A stretch of DNA of 64,000 nt from Herbinix sp. (GCA_029256105.1 JAQSYO010000001.1:1-64000), one strand, 5' to 3'; shown: positions 8,062 through 16,617, counted from the stretch's first letter. Made by a program: numbers and translations. The notes: generated by a model not told the origin, from the sequence alone.

Positions 8062-8301
8062 TTTCAGCACTGAGTGTTTGAAGATTTAAATTACAATGAA
8101 AAACTGGGCTTGCCCAGGATTTACCGGAAGAGGATTTCCGGCATAGATTTGATATATCGAGGTAACTGGGCTTGCCCAGAATTTCAGCACTGAATGTTTG
8201 AAGATATAAATTACAATGAAAAACTGGGCTTGCCCAGGATTTACCGGAAGAGGATTTCCGGCATAGATTTGATATATCGAGGTAACTGGGCTCGCCCAGA
8301 A
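8062..8301 (+). repeat. Two-copy 120-bp tandem repeat with internal palindromes, inside the tRNA operon
   Basis: Bases 8062-8181 and 8182-8301 are nearly identical, offset by exactly 120 bp, with only a few substitutions. Each unit contains the hairpin CTGGGCTTGCCCAG twice (CTGGGCTCGCCCAG for the last one) and CCGGAAGAGGATTTCCGG once. A further small hairpin (TTCAGC/GCTGAA) lies just downstream. The whole region should be transcribed between tRNA-Gln and tRNA-Lys. Short open frames through it are chance. Confidence 0.93.
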
Positions 8302-8343
8302 CTTATTCAGCTAATCCGGCTGAAGTACATAGTTCATTATCAT

Positions 8344-8416
8344 GGGATATTAGCTCAGTTGGTAGAGCACTTGACTTTTAATCAAGGTGTCCCGGGTTCG
8401 AATCCCGGATGTCTCA
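8344..8416 (+). tRNA. tRNA-Lys (UUU)
   Basis: Acceptor GGGATAT pairs with ATGTCTC (two wobble pairs); anticodon stem CTTGA/TCAAG holds CTTTTAA with anticodon TTT. Discriminator A, no encoded CCA. Confidence 0.95.
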
Positions 8417-8469
8417 CTTTTTATATGTTAATTAATTTGGGTTTCCGAATTTTTTATATGCTACATCAT

Positions 8470-8549
8470 GCGGATGTGGCGGAACTGGCAGACGCGCTAG
8501 ACTTAGGATCTAGTGGGAGACCGTGCAGGTTCAATTCCTGTCATCCGCA
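8470..8549 (+). tRNA. tRNA-Leu (UAG)
   Basis: Acceptor GCGGATG pairs with CATCCGC; anticodon stem CTAGA/TCTAG holds CTTAGGA with anticodon TAG. The variable arm is rather short for tRNA-Leu (80 nt in total). No encoded CCA. Last gene of the operon. Confidence 0.95.
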
Positions 8550-8560
8550 GTAGAAGTTGT

Positions 8561-8584
8561 AAAAGCCTTGAGTTCAAGGCTTTT
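8561..8584 (+). terminator. Hairpin directly after the last tRNA
   Basis: AAAAGCCTTGA pairs with TCAAGGCTTTT around a two-base loop. It is followed by only a short T-poor tract, so it may be an RNA-processing or partial termination signal before the stronger terminator at 8606. Confidence 0.5.
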
Positions 8585-8605
8585 ATGCATTTAAGAGTAA
8601 TAATT

Positions 8606-8630
8606 GAGGGTCTTCGGACTCTCTTTTTTT
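8606..8630 (+). terminator. Rho-independent terminator of the tRNA operon
   Basis: GAGGGTC and GACTCTC form a stem with a stable TTCG tetraloop and are followed by seven T. Confidence 0.88.
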
Positions 8631-8662
8631 ACGGGAAAAATTATAAACTGCTTTTTTATTAC

Positions 8663-8709
8663 AAAAAATGAATGTTGAAGTATGATGAATTTAACGTACT
8701 CCAACATTT
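8663..8709 (-). terminator. Rho-independent terminator of the MerR gene
   Basis: AATGTTGAAGTA (from 8671) pairs with TACTCCAACATT (to 8708). Read on the minus strand the stem is followed by CATTTTTTGT, the expected U-tract. Confidence 0.68.
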
Positions 8710-8802
8710 ATTATAAAACTACCGTTATTAAAGAACTACATTTATTATAGAACATTTTTATTTATAAATAGAAAGTTGCTGAAGGCAGCCGTTAGTAAAT
8801 CG

Positions 8803-9180
8803 TTACATAGGAGAAGTAATTCCACACTTATTTCCGTAATAATTTTCTTTGTGACTTAGTACTTCTAATCTTTTTTGCATTTCCTTCAAATCTTCTTCTG
8901 CCTTTTTCTTTTGAGTAATTATAATATTATATCGCTCCAAATTCGTAGAATCGCCTAATTTGCATAATTCTACGAAATGCTTTATATCGGCAATGGACAT
9001 ACCGGTATTCCTTAAACATAATACTAGATTAATCCATTCCAGGTGCGCCTCTGTGAATAGTCTTGTTCCATGAAGATCTCTTGTAACATCTGGAAAAAGT
9101 CCTTGATCATCATAAAAGCGAATTGTATGTACTGAGATATTGTATTTGTCTGATAATTGTTTTACTGTAAATGTTGTCAT
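8803..9180 (-). CDS. MerR-family transcriptional regulator
   Basis: A 125-residue regulator with an N-terminal winged HTH, TFTVKQLSDKYNISVHTIRFYDDQGLF (about 3-29), followed by the second-wing region. A predicted coiled-coil dimerisation helix covers about 75-115. The start at 9180 is chosen because GGGAGG lies seven bases upstream on the minus strand; a longer frame to 9249 would run through the promoter. There is no Cys cluster for metal binding, and the short C-terminus gives no clue to the ligand. It diverges from an aldo/keto reductase gene. A shared operator is visible in both promoters, so it probably controls that gene and itself. Confidence 0.88.
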   Translation of the reverse strand: MTTFTVKQLSDKYNISVHTIRFYDDQGLFPDVTRDLHGTRLFTEAHLEWINLVLCLRNTGMSIADIKHFVELCKLGDSTNLERYNIIITQKKKAEEDLKEMQKRLEVLSHKENYYGNKCGITSPM

Positions 9181-9201
9181 ATTGATCCTCCCTAAACAAT
9201 A

Positions 9202-9232
9202 ATTATCGCGGCTTCGAGTAACTCGAATGTAA
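9202..9232 (-). promoter_or_regulatory. MerR-type autoregulated promoter
   Basis: On the minus strand TTACAT (-35, at 9227-9232) and GATAAT (-10, at 9202-9207) are 19 bp apart, the stretched spacer typical of MerR-controlled promoters. The spacer and -35 overlap the perfect palindrome TTCGAGTAACTCGAA (9213-9227). Confidence 0.72.
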
Positions 9233-9390
9233 TAGACTAAGTGTAACACGTAAAAGTTAATTTAACAAGAGGAAGGGATTAGCTTATATAATTCTTACGA
9301 AAACTCAAAAGGTTAAGTGAAATGCTAAATTTTTGATTTGGTGAAATAAGAATTAACTATTATATTTTACAGCAAAAACTTAAAAAAATA

Positions 9391-9421
9391 TTGACTTCGA
9401 GTAACACGAATGTTTTAAAAT
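9391..9421 (+). promoter_or_regulatory. MerR-type promoter of the aldo/keto reductase gene
   Basis: TTGACT (9391-9396) and TAAAAT (9416-9421) are 19 bp apart. The spacer contains CTTCGAGTAACACGAATG, the same operator as in the merR promoter with one changed base. The start codon lies about 105 bases downstream. Confidence 0.78.
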
Positions 9422-9525
9422 CGTTATAAGACTAATAGGAGAATTGGAAATTTGAGTGACAAAAGCAGTTACTTAATTTTGATCAATATGATTTTCAATT
9501 TTGTTAGATAACATGGAGGTAATAT

Positions 9526-10647
9526 ATGAGTAACGAGTACTTGGGGAAAGATATTTCGAAGTTGGGATTTGGATTAATGCGACTTCCAATGATTGGTGAG
9601 AGCATTGATATGGCACAAGTAGAAAAAATGGTTGATCAGTACATGAAGGAAGGCTTTACGTACTTTGACACAGCATATGTATATCATGGCGGTCAATCGG
9701 AAGTAGTAGCGAGAGAAGCGATAGTAAAACGTTATCCAAGAGATACGTTTCAATTAGCTACAAAAATGCCGGTTTGGGAGGCAAAAAAGTACGAAGACTA
9801 TCAGAGATTGTTTGATATTCAACTGGAACGTACGGGCGCAGGATATTTTGACTTTTACTTATTGCATGCGCTTGATCAAAACAGGGCCGAAGAAATAGAT
9901 AAAATGGGAGCCTGGGATTTTGTAAAAGAAATGAAGGAAAAGGGATTTATTAAGCACTTTGGATTTTCTTTTCATGATAAAGCTTCTAGTTTGGATGATA
10001 TTCTTAGCAAACATCCTGAAGCTGAATTTGTACAGCTTCAAATTAATTATATTGATTGGGAAAATGATGAAGTGCAGTCAAGGGAATGTTATGAGGTTGC
10101 TAGAAAACATAACATACCAATTATTATCATGGAGCCGATCAAAGGTGGTTCATTGGCAGTAATGAGACCGGAGATACAGGAAATGTTTAAGAAAGTAAAT
10201 CCGGAATTATCGGTTGCTTCTTGGGCAATGCGATTTGCTGCGTCTTTGGAGGGAGTGGTGACAGTTCTTAGTGGTATGTCAAATATGGAACAAATGGAAG
10301 ATAATTTGAGTTACATGTCCAACTTAATACCATTACAGGAAGAAGAAAGAAGCACAATTCAAAAAGTAGTAGAAGAAATAGCAAAGATACCGACTATTCC
10401 TTGTACTGCCTGCAAATATTGTGTGGATGAATGTCCACAAAAGATCAATATTCCGTCGGTGTTCAATAGTTATAATGACTATAAGATTTATCAAAATTTA
10501 GATGGATCAAAGGGCAATTACAGATGGGTGACAAGTGGAGGAGGTAAAGCTTCTGACTGCATCGCCTGTGGCTCCTGTGAAAGCCATTGCCCTCAACATA
10601 TTAGCATCATTGAAACCTTACAAGAAGTTGCAGGTGTGTTAGAATAA
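9526..10647 (+). CDS. Aldo/keto reductase with C-terminal 4Fe-4S ferredoxin motifs
   Basis: A 373-residue oxidoreductase. The TIM-barrel part has the AKR catalytic residues Asp48 and Tyr53 (FDTAYVY), Lys80 (ATKMP) and His114 (YLLHAL). After about residue 285 come two cysteine motifs, CTACKYCVDECP and CIACGSCESHCP. These suggest two 4Fe-4S clusters in a ferredoxin-like tail, as in the clostridial AKR/ferredoxin subgroup. It probably reduces an aldehyde or ketone with electrons from, or delivered to, a low-potential carrier; the substrate is unknown. It is monocistronic, is expressed from the MerR-type promoter, and is followed by a hairpin terminator. Confidence 0.93.
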   Translation: MSNEYLGKDISKLGFGLMRLPMIGESIDMAQVEKMVDQYMKEGFTYFDTAYVYHGGQSEVVAREAIVKRYPRDTFQLATKMPVWEAKKYEDYQRLFDIQLERTGAGYFDFYLLHALDQNRAEEIDKMGAWDFVKEMKEKGFIKHFGFSFHDKASSLDDILSKHPEAEFVQLQINYIDWENDEVQSRECYEVARKHNIPIIIMEPIKGGSLAVMRPEIQEMFKKVNPELSVASWAMRFAASLEGVVTVLSGMSNMEQMEDNLSYMSNLIPLQEEERSTIQKVVEEIAKIPTIPCTACKYCVDECPQKINIPSVFNSYNDYKIYQNLDGSKGNYRWVTSGGGKASDCIACGSCESHCPQHISIIETLQEVAGVLE

Positions 10648-10666
10648 TACAGTAGTATCGATTTTA

Positions 10667-10705
10667 AGCCGTTACATAACAAGCGTTATGTAGCGGCTAT
10701 TCTTA
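10667..10705 (+). terminator. Hairpin terminator after the aldo/keto reductase gene
   Basis: AGCCGTTACATAAC pairs with GTTATGTAGCGGCT around AAGC and is followed by ATTCTTAT. The U-tract is interrupted. Confidence 0.6.
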
Positions 10706-10824
10706 TATAAAAACGGATAGGTAGTTACTATAATTACTGTTTAATGAATATATTTATTATAAATTGATATGTAAATAGGCTTTGAGACGATTTAGCATCA
10801 AAGATCTTTGGAAAGACGGCTAAA

Positions 10825-11775
10825 ATGAAGCAAAGAAAGATAATAATAGATGTACTAGTAATCTCATTAGCATTTTTACTTTTTACTATATGGTACCAGA
10901 ACTGTATTAAAAATACCGAACCAACTACAGCAAGCTCATCAGTTAAAAATTATGATATTTACTTAATAACTACAGATGAGAACTATCAATTTTGGCAATA
11001 TATCAATAATGGAGCGGCCGATATGGCAGCTCTTACAGGCGTTCGATATTACTGGAGGGTCCCAGAGGAGAGAACTCCGAATAAGCAGATTGAAAGTATA
11101 AATAAGGCTGTAAATGACGGTGCGGAAGCTCTTTTAGTTGCTGCAGATGATCCTAAGCTAATCTCAGGAGCCATTGAAGATGCCAAAGCGAGAGGAGTAG
11201 AGGTAGTCTATGTGGATGTACCAGCGAATGAAGAAGCGTTAACAACATTAGCAACGGAAAATTATGAAGCGGGATTTGCGGCTGGGCAGAAAATGATTTC
11301 AAATCTAGTTAGTATGGGTAAGCAGAGCGGGTCCATTGGGATTATCAGTATACAGGATAAAACAACTACGAAGCAGCGTGAAGATGGATTTCGGGATGCT
11401 CTTGCAGCAGAGCCCCAATATACGATTCTACAAACGGTATATACGAATGGTGAACCCGACAATACGCAGCTTGCGGCAGAACAAGTTATAAATCAAAATA
11501 ATGATTTAGTAGGTTTATTTGGTACGAACGAAGGTACCAGCGAAGGTGTGGGTAATGCAAATAAAGCAAATGATAACAGATTTGTTGGTATTGGCTTTGA
11601 TAGATCAGATATAACAAATCAGTTATTCAAAGAAGGAAGCTTGAATGTCATCATAAACCAAAATCCATATACCATGGGATATCTGGGTATGGCAGAGGCT
11701 ATTGCAGGCATACAAGGTAAAGACACCGGTCCCAGTTTTATTAACACCGGTTTTTCGGTGCTGGAGAAAGAATGA
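10825..11775 (+). CDS. Membrane-anchored periplasmic-binding-protein-like sugar sensor/binder (Peripla_BP_4)
   Basis: A 316-residue protein with one hydrophobic helix (about residues 5-23) and no lipobox Cys in the right place, so it is probably anchored by an uncleaved signal helix. The body is a type I sugar-binding fold: a first lobe from about 40, ADDPKLISGAIEDAKARGVEVVYVDVP in the hinge region, then GLFGTNEGTSEGV and GFDRSD. No transporter ATPase or permease gene is next to it, and it has its own downstream terminator. It could feed a chemoreceptor or two-component sensor, or supply a transporter encoded elsewhere. Its ribosome-binding site is weak. Confidence 0.85.
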   Translation: MKQRKIIIDVLVISLAFLLFTIWYQNCIKNTEPTTASSSVKNYDIYLITTDENYQFWQYINNGAADMAALTGVRYYWRVPEERTPNKQIESINKAVNDGAEALLVAADDPKLISGAIEDAKARGVEVVYVDVPANEEALTTLATENYEAGFAAGQKMISNLVSMGKQSGSIGIISIQDKTTTKQREDGFRDALAAEPQYTILQTVYTNGEPDNTQLAAEQVINQNNDLVGLFGTNEGTSEGVGNANKANDNRFVGIGFDRSDITNQLFKEGSLNVIINQNPYTMGYLGMAEAIAGIQGKDTGPSFINTGFSVLEKE

Positions 11776-11875
11776 TAAAAATGGGTCGTGTAATGACTTT
11801 TTATAATGCATCGGTTGCATATCAGGATATGATTCAATGACAGACGAAAACGGTTCGTGTATAGCTCATATTAGA

Positions 11876-11931
11876 AAAAGTGTCTACTAAAGGTTTCTTG
11901 TGTTAAGCAGAAATCTAGTAGGCACTTTTAT
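11876..11931 (+). terminator. Rho-independent terminator
   Basis: AAAAGTGTCTACTA pairs with TAGTAGGCACTTTT around a 25-base loop that holds a second partial stem; T-rich sequence follows. It closes the sugar-binding protein gene. Confidence 0.72.
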
Positions 11932-11983
11932 ATTATTCATAAATTCTTAGTATAAGGTACAATATAAAACCATATACCCTGCT

Positions 11984-12688
11984 CTATTGGTCGCTCCAAT
12001 TATAATTCTTAGCGATATGGTTTAGATAATTGTTTTTGAAAATTATGAACATAAGCATAAAAATAATAGCAACAGCCAAAGGAACCCACCCAATAATTTC
12101 TAGTAGAATTATCTGCCTTGAAGAAAAGATAGCATTTAAAACAATAAAGAGGATGAAAGCGGCAGGTCTTATGAAAGACGTAAATCTTTTTTTTGAGGTT
12201 GCATTAAAAATAAATTTTTTTGCATAATAGCTTGCTACTTCGACACCTAGAAAGCACCAAATAAGGTAAAAGAACATATCATATAGTGTGATTTTCATAA
12301 TAGGCGGACAAGAGTTAAATAAAATGTAGTTTATTCCGTAAAGTACGGTAAAAGCTAAAAACAGGTAAGGAATTGATAACATTAAAAACTCCTTCAAGGT
12401 TTTTTCTTTACCGTTTGCGATTAGCTCATTACAGAAAGATTGCATATCATCTCCTATTGTGTCATTTAAGGTTTTTCCACGTTGTTCTGCTTCTAGTGCC
12501 ATACCAATAAAGTCTTTTCGGTATATCTGAATATCAAAGGATGAGAGCCTTGAAGCAGAAATGCACTCAATAATTTTCTTTAAGACTAACTTGTTTTCAG
12601 ATGAAAGATATTCAGTTCGTAATTTATTTTCTTTTATAAGTATATCTAATTCATTCTTCTGAAATATGGTTTTAATAAGGTTTATCAT
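11984..12688 (-). CDS. PadR-associated integral membrane protein of unknown function
   Basis: A 234-residue protein. About 110 cytoplasmic residues, mostly helical with the motif GMALEAEQRGKTLNDTIGDD near residues 67-86, resemble the DUF1048/DUF1129-type domains encoded next to PadR regulators. They are followed by four predicted membrane helices (about 105-125, 135-155, 170-190 and 200-220). The gene overlaps the padR stop by four bases (ATGA), so the two are translationally coupled. The family probably senses or responds to envelope or drug stress, but that rests on context only. Confidence 0.75.
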   Translation of the reverse strand: MINLIKTIFQKNELDILIKENKLRTEYLSSENKLVLKKIIECISASRLSSFDIQIYRKDFIGMALEAEQRGKTLNDTIGDDMQSFCNELIANGKEKTLKEFLMLSIPYLFLAFTVLYGINYILFNSCPPIMKITLYDMFFYLIWCFLGVEVASYYAKKFIFNATSKKRFTSFIRPAAFILFIVLNAIFSSRQIILLEIIGWVPLAVAIIFMLMFIIFKNNYLNHIAKNYNWSDQ

Positions 12689-13017
12689 AGTTGCTCCTCC
12701 AAATCTAATATCGTGTTAACAGTACCGGCTATGCTTTGCCAACATACAGTGAAATCTTTTAAAAGTTGTCGCCCATGATCGGTAAGTGAAAAATATTTTC
12801 TACTTGGACCTAAAGGGGAGGAACGGAATTCAGAGGAGATATATTCTTTTTTTTCTAAACGCATTAGTAAAGGATAAATAGTACCTTCTTTTACATCCTC
12901 AAATCCATATTCCTGAAGCTTCATTACAATTTCATATCCGTAGGTGGCTTCAATGCTGATGATTTTTAAGATACAGCCTTCCAGTGTTCCTCGCATCATC
13001 TGTGATTTATCGTACAT
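12685..13017 (-). CDS. PadR-family transcriptional regulator
   Basis: A 110-residue winged-helix protein with the PadR signature (GTLEGCILKIISIEATYGYEIVMKL, then EGTIYPLLMRLEKKEYISSE). It ends in a short dimerisation helix, as in the small PadR-s2 subgroup. It acts as a repressor in most characterised cases. It is the first gene of a two-gene operon with the membrane protein, and two copies of a palindrome sit on its promoter, which implies autorepression. GGGAGG precedes the start. Confidence 0.92.
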   Translation of the reverse strand: MYDKSQMMRGTLEGCILKIISIEATYGYEIVMKLQEYGFEDVKEGTIYPLLMRLEKKEYISSEFRSSPLGPSRKYFSLTDHGRQLLKDFTVCWQSIAGTVNTILDLEEQL

Positions 13018-13035
13018 AACATCGACCTCCCATGT

Positions 13036-13087
13036 ACTACATAGTAGTTATTTGACTATATTGTACCACATAGTAGTTGTATGTCAA
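13036..13087 (-). promoter_or_regulatory. PadR promoter with two operator copies
   Basis: On the minus strand TTGACA (13082-13087) and TACAAT (13060-13065) are separated by 16 bp. The palindrome ACTACATAGTAGT lies at 13036-13048, downstream of the -10. A one-mismatch copy, ACCACATAGTAGT, lies at 13065-13077 within the spacer, 29 bp centre to centre. This matches the ACTAnnnTAGT-type sites known for small PadR proteins. Confidence 0.8.
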
Positions 13088-13216
13088 GTGCTTATGAATA
13101 AATATGAAATAATAATTCTAGGATTGGTCGATTACTATTAATAACTATATGCGAAAAGAAAACACTGGATTTAGTTGGAGAATAAGAAGTGCCAATTGCT
13201 AACATTCCTAATTGAG

Positions 13217-13253
13217 ATAATAAAATCCTTGTGCATTTGAACACAAGGATTAA
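13217..13253 (-). terminator. Terminator of the AEC transporter gene
   Basis: AATCCTTGTG and CACAAGGATT form a stem with an ATTTGAA-type loop. On the minus strand TTTTATTATC follows. It lies 82 bases beyond the AEC stop codon. Confidence 0.65.
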
Positions 13254-13334
13254 AGTTTATTGAAGAAATTAGTTTTCGCGAATTGATGGAATTTATATAT
13301 GTAATGAAACTTTATATTTTGTTTAAGAAGCTGG

Positions 13335-14282
13335 CTAAATAAATTTCATAGTCCTTAAGATTAACACCCAGAGAAAAATGGTTAAGATGCAAGCGATGGA
13401 TGTAAGGACAACAATCTGCCCAGCAAGTTCGCCGTCTGCTTCCATCTCCAATGCCATGGTAAAGGAGGATACTGCGGTAGGAGAAGCAAATGCACCGATG
13501 AGAGCTACAAGAGCTTCATTTCGAAAGCCTAGAAGTAAGGCAATAGCAAATACGATGGCTGGCAGCAGTATTAATTTACTTAAGACAACTACAATTAGAT
13601 GTTTAGTATTTACTGCAAGTCTATCAAACTGAAAGGTGCCACCCAATATGACAAAAGCGAGCGGTGTGGCTACCTTCGACATACTTGTAATGGAGGACAG
13701 AAGGATGTCCGGTAGTTGTATCCTTAAAATTATTAATAGAAATGCAAAAGCAGAAGCTAAAATTAACGGATTCTTGAGTATACTAAAAAGTACACTTTTA
13801 AGTTTTACTTTACTTCCTCGGTAGAGTTCCAGAACGGTAACTGCAAGTATATTAAATAGAGGAACAATAAAAGCAGCCAGTAAGGATACGATTCCAATTC
13901 TATTTTCACCATAAATGGATGTAGCGATTGGAATACCGAATAACACTAAATTACTTCGGAATATTCCTTGAATCATCACACTACACTTTTTTTTATCTTT
14001 TACAGTTTTGGAAAGCACGATATGTGAGAGAATAACAGTAGCAAGGACACTTATAGCAGTCATAATCAGTAATTTTACATTTTCTTGATTTAAAGCTTCT
14101 TTTGGGTCCAGTGAGTATATATTTAGAAAGAGTAAAAGTGGCAGAAACACTCGGAAAACTAATTTATTCATAACGTTCAAAGAGTGGGTATCTGTTATGT
14201 TTCGCTTTCTTAGTCCATAACCTACAAGCATCATTAACATAAGCGGGAATACTACACTAAAAGCAAGTATTATATTATTCAA
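13335..14282 (-). CDS. Auxin efflux carrier (AEC) family transporter
   Basis: A 315-residue polytopic membrane protein with about ten hydrophobic helices. It has the typical AEC opening (AFSVVFPLMLMMLVGYGLRKRN) and a second inverted half with TPLAFVILGGTFQF and FASPTAVSSFTMA. Bacterial members carry malate, other organic acids or amino-acid-like anions; the substrate here is unknown. The start codon is TTG, preceded by AAAGGGAT at a good distance. It is a single-gene unit with its own terminator. Confidence 0.9.
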   Translation of the reverse strand: MNNIILAFSVVFPLMLMMLVGYGLRKRNITDTHSLNVMNKLVFRVFLPLLLFLNIYSLDPKEALNQENVKLLIMTAISVLATVILSHIVLSKTVKDKKKCSVMIQGIFRSNLVLFGIPIATSIYGENRIGIVSLLAAFIVPLFNILAVTVLELYRGSKVKLKSVLFSILKNPLILASAFAFLLIILRIQLPDILLSSITSMSKVATPLAFVILGGTFQFDRLAVNTKHLIVVVLSKLILLPAIVFAIALLLGFRNEALVALIGAFASPTAVSSFTMALEMEADGELAGQIVVLTSIACILTIFLWVLILRTMKFI

Positions 14283-14454
14283 TTATTTCAGATCCCTTTC
14301 GTGAGTTTTTCCTCTTCAACCTAATAGGAAATAGTTTAAAGAGTTACATTATTGTAACATATAGGATAATGTAAATCTACTCATTAATCGTTTGGAATGA
14401 GAGGGTTATCCAAATCTATAGGGGAGACTGCTTAAATTCAATGCCTGTCATCTT

Positions 14455-14504
14455 TACATATAAGAGATAGCGAAATCCTTAGATTTCAAGGAGTTCGCTA
14501 TCTC
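14455..14504 (-). terminator. Hairpin terminator after the chemoreceptor gene
   Basis: GAGATAGCGAA (from 14464) pairs with TTCGCTATCTC (to 14504), with an inner ATCCTT/AAGGAG stem. On the minus strand the stem is followed by TTATATG, a weak U-tract. Confidence 0.55.
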
Positions 14505-14565
14505 AGTCTCTTTATTTAATGATAACCTTAATTGCACGAATTTTTCGGCCTTAAATAATAATTCT

Positions 14566-16308
14566 TTATTCAGCAATTTTGAATTTATCTATTAATGCTT
14601 TCAGTTCAAGAACCAAGTGATCCACTTCAACTCCAATTTGGTTGATATTCGTCATCGCTGCTAGAACTTCCTCAGTGGTTGCGGAGGTTTCTTCTGTACT
14701 TGCTGCATATTCTTCAGAAATCGCAGATACACTGGAACCAAAATCTGCGGCTACCACACGACTCTGTTCCATATCCTGCGATATTCCGTCTAACGCTATA
14801 ATTTCCTTGTTGATGTTGTCAAGAGAACTTACAATCGCTAAATATTTGTTTTTGGTATCACTTACGCTATTTGCCTGAAGTTTAACTGCATCTTGAACCG
14901 TTTTACTTTCTATACTGGCGGTACGAATGTTATTTGTAAGCTCATTAAGCATCTCATCAATTACCATAGTGGATTTCTTTGACTGATCCGATAATTTGCA
15001 GATTTCCTCTGCAATTACTGAAAATCCTTTACCCGCCTCACCTGCTCTTGCAGCTTCAATTGATGCATTCAAGGCCAACAGATTCGTATTCTTGGCAATA
15101 TCGGAAATCATAGCACTAGCTTCTCCAATCTTACCTGTACTGCGGCTAGTGGTATCAATGATATTAAAGATTGATTGGAAGGCTTTTTGATTTTTCAATG
15201 TGAGATCTTCTAACTTATTAACAGATAATAGGCCTTCTTGGCTGGCTGACATAATCTTCTGGCTTGCACTGTTTAATTCTTTAGCACTTTCCGTACTCTT
15301 ATAAACAGCATTACCAAGATTTGTTATCTCTTGAACAAGTTGTTGTGCATCCTCGGCCTGGCTTGATGCTCCTTCTGCTATCTCCCCAACAGTTTTAGCG
15401 ATTTCAAACATGGAGGAGGTTACCTCATCGGAGTTGAAGCGCATTGAATTTGATGCATCTGATAAACGAGAGGAGGTTTTAACCAAATGAGTTACAATAT
15501 CTCGGAGGGAATAAATCAACGTGGATATCGCAATCGCTAAGGTGCCTAACTCATCTCTGCTGTTTGTACTGTGGGGATGAAAGGATAAGTCATTATCTGC
15601 TAATAAATTCATGTTGTGGGTTAGCTTTTTGATGTTTACTTGAATAAATCGGATGATATAGGTACAGAGAATGGCCATAACAATCATTGCGATAGCGACT
15701 AATACAATAAGTTTAAGAATCATTTGTGTAATGTAATCCTGCATATTAGCGCGTGCGTTAATACTATACTCATCAAGAAGCTCTGTCATCATCTTAATAT
15801 TATTTCTGATACCATCAAACATAGCATTTTTAGCGACAATAAATCCCTCACCGGTGTTTGGATCATATGCAGACTGCCATTCACTAAATTCTTCAACAAA
15901 TTGATTATAAATCTGAGACATTGTTAATTGGGTTTTTGAATGCTTAAATTCGGAGTAGAGTTCTTGGTTTGACTGAATGTTATCAATGGCTGAGTTTATA
16001 CACTCTAAGATTAAGGCACAATTTTCGTTATAATCCTTTAACAAACTTTCCTTTGAGCTTTGTTCTATGGAATCTCCGGATAAAATCAGAATTCGCTCTG
16101 CCATTGTGGCCTGATAAAAATCACGATCTGCATTTAAGATCAAAGAGGAATTCGTATATAAGGTGTCATAATATGTTTTTTTTGTTTCATCATTGAGTTT
16201 ATTCATCTGGTATCCAAATTGAATTAAGATATATATTACTGTTATTATAATTGGTAAAACCATAAGCCATAGCTTAAATGCTACTTTTCTATTTCTTAAA
16301 AAAGCCAT
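14566..16308 (-). CDS. Methyl-accepting chemotaxis protein
   Basis: A 580-residue receptor. Membrane helix 1 (about 13-32) and helix 2 (about 196-218) enclose an extracellular four-helix-type sensor domain of about 160 residues. A HAMP segment (about 219-270) and the cytoplasmic methyl-accepting coiled coil follow. The signalling tip reads [25 protein letters not shown] (405-429). It passes ligand state to CheA/CheW. The ligand is unknown; the sugar-binding protein and the carbohydrate island nearby suggest a sugar-related role, but nothing proves it. GGAGGAG precedes the start. No other chemotaxis gene is in the window. Confidence 0.95.
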   Translation of the reverse strand: MAFLRNRKVAFKLWLMVLPIIITVIYILIQFGYQMNKLNDETKKTYYDTLYTNSSLILNADRDFYQATMAERILILSGDSIEQSSKESLLKDYNENCALILECINSAIDNIQSNQELYSEFKHSKTQLTMSQIYNQFVEEFSEWQSAYDPNTGEGFIVAKNAMFDGIRNNIKMMTELLDEYSINARANMQDYITQMILKLIVLVAIAMIVMAILCTYIIRFIQVNIKKLTHNMNLLADNDLSFHPHSTNSRDELGTLAIAISTLIYSLRDIVTHLVKTSSRLSDASNSMRFNSDEVTSSMFEIAKTVGEIAEGASSQAEDAQQLVQEITNLGNAVYKSTESAKELNSASQKIMSASQEGLLSVNKLEDLTLKNQKAFQSIFNIIDTTSRSTGKIGEASAMISDIAKNTNLLALNASIEAARAGEAGKGFSVIAEEICKLSDQSKKSTMVIDEMLNELTNNIRTASIESKTVQDAVKLQANSVSDTKNKYLAIVSSLDNINKEIIALDGISQDMEQSRVVAADFGSSVSAISEEYAASTEETSATTEEVLAAMTNINQIGVEVDHLVLELKALIDKFKIAE

Positions 16309-16617
16309 ATTTCTCCTCCTGTAATTATCAAATAATTATACTTTAATAGAATTACTTTTATCTTCAGTAAGCGTTACAATAATAATTTTACTTAACTTCA
16401 ACTTTTAAGATGGAATAAATATTCACTAAATAAAATGCTACATAATCAAAGGTCTAGTAATTATTTAGTATCTCCAATGATTTACTTTCTTGAGCTGACT
16501 ACTGAAACGTCATCAAATACTATAAAGAATTGAAATGAGGTATATTAACGTAGATAACATGTTAATATACCTCGAAAATAGAGAGAGCTTATTTTTATTG
16601 AGCTGATTGGTACTATA
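16309..16617. other. Intergenic region between the sugar operon end and the chemoreceptor start
   Basis: About 310 bases of AT-rich sequence. It contains the leftward chemoreceptor promoter region and, at its left end, the terminator hairpin of the leftward sugar operon. I see no small gene. Confidence 0.5.
16530..16573 (-). terminator. Terminator of the leftward sugar-catabolic operon
   Basis: GAGGTATATTAAC (16537-16549) pairs with GTTAATATACCTC (16561-16573). On the minus strand ATTTCAATTCTTT follows. It lies about 45 bases after the dehydrogenase stop. Confidence 0.62.

Noticed and set aside
8194..8553. An open frame of 119 codons across the tandem repeat and two tRNA genes
   Set aside because: It runs through tRNA-Lys and tRNA-Leu, has no ribosome-binding site and no protein-like composition.
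8803..9249. Longer MerR frame starting at 9249
   Set aside because: The extra 23 codons pass through the operator and promoter, and the ATG at 9180 has a strong ribosome-binding site.
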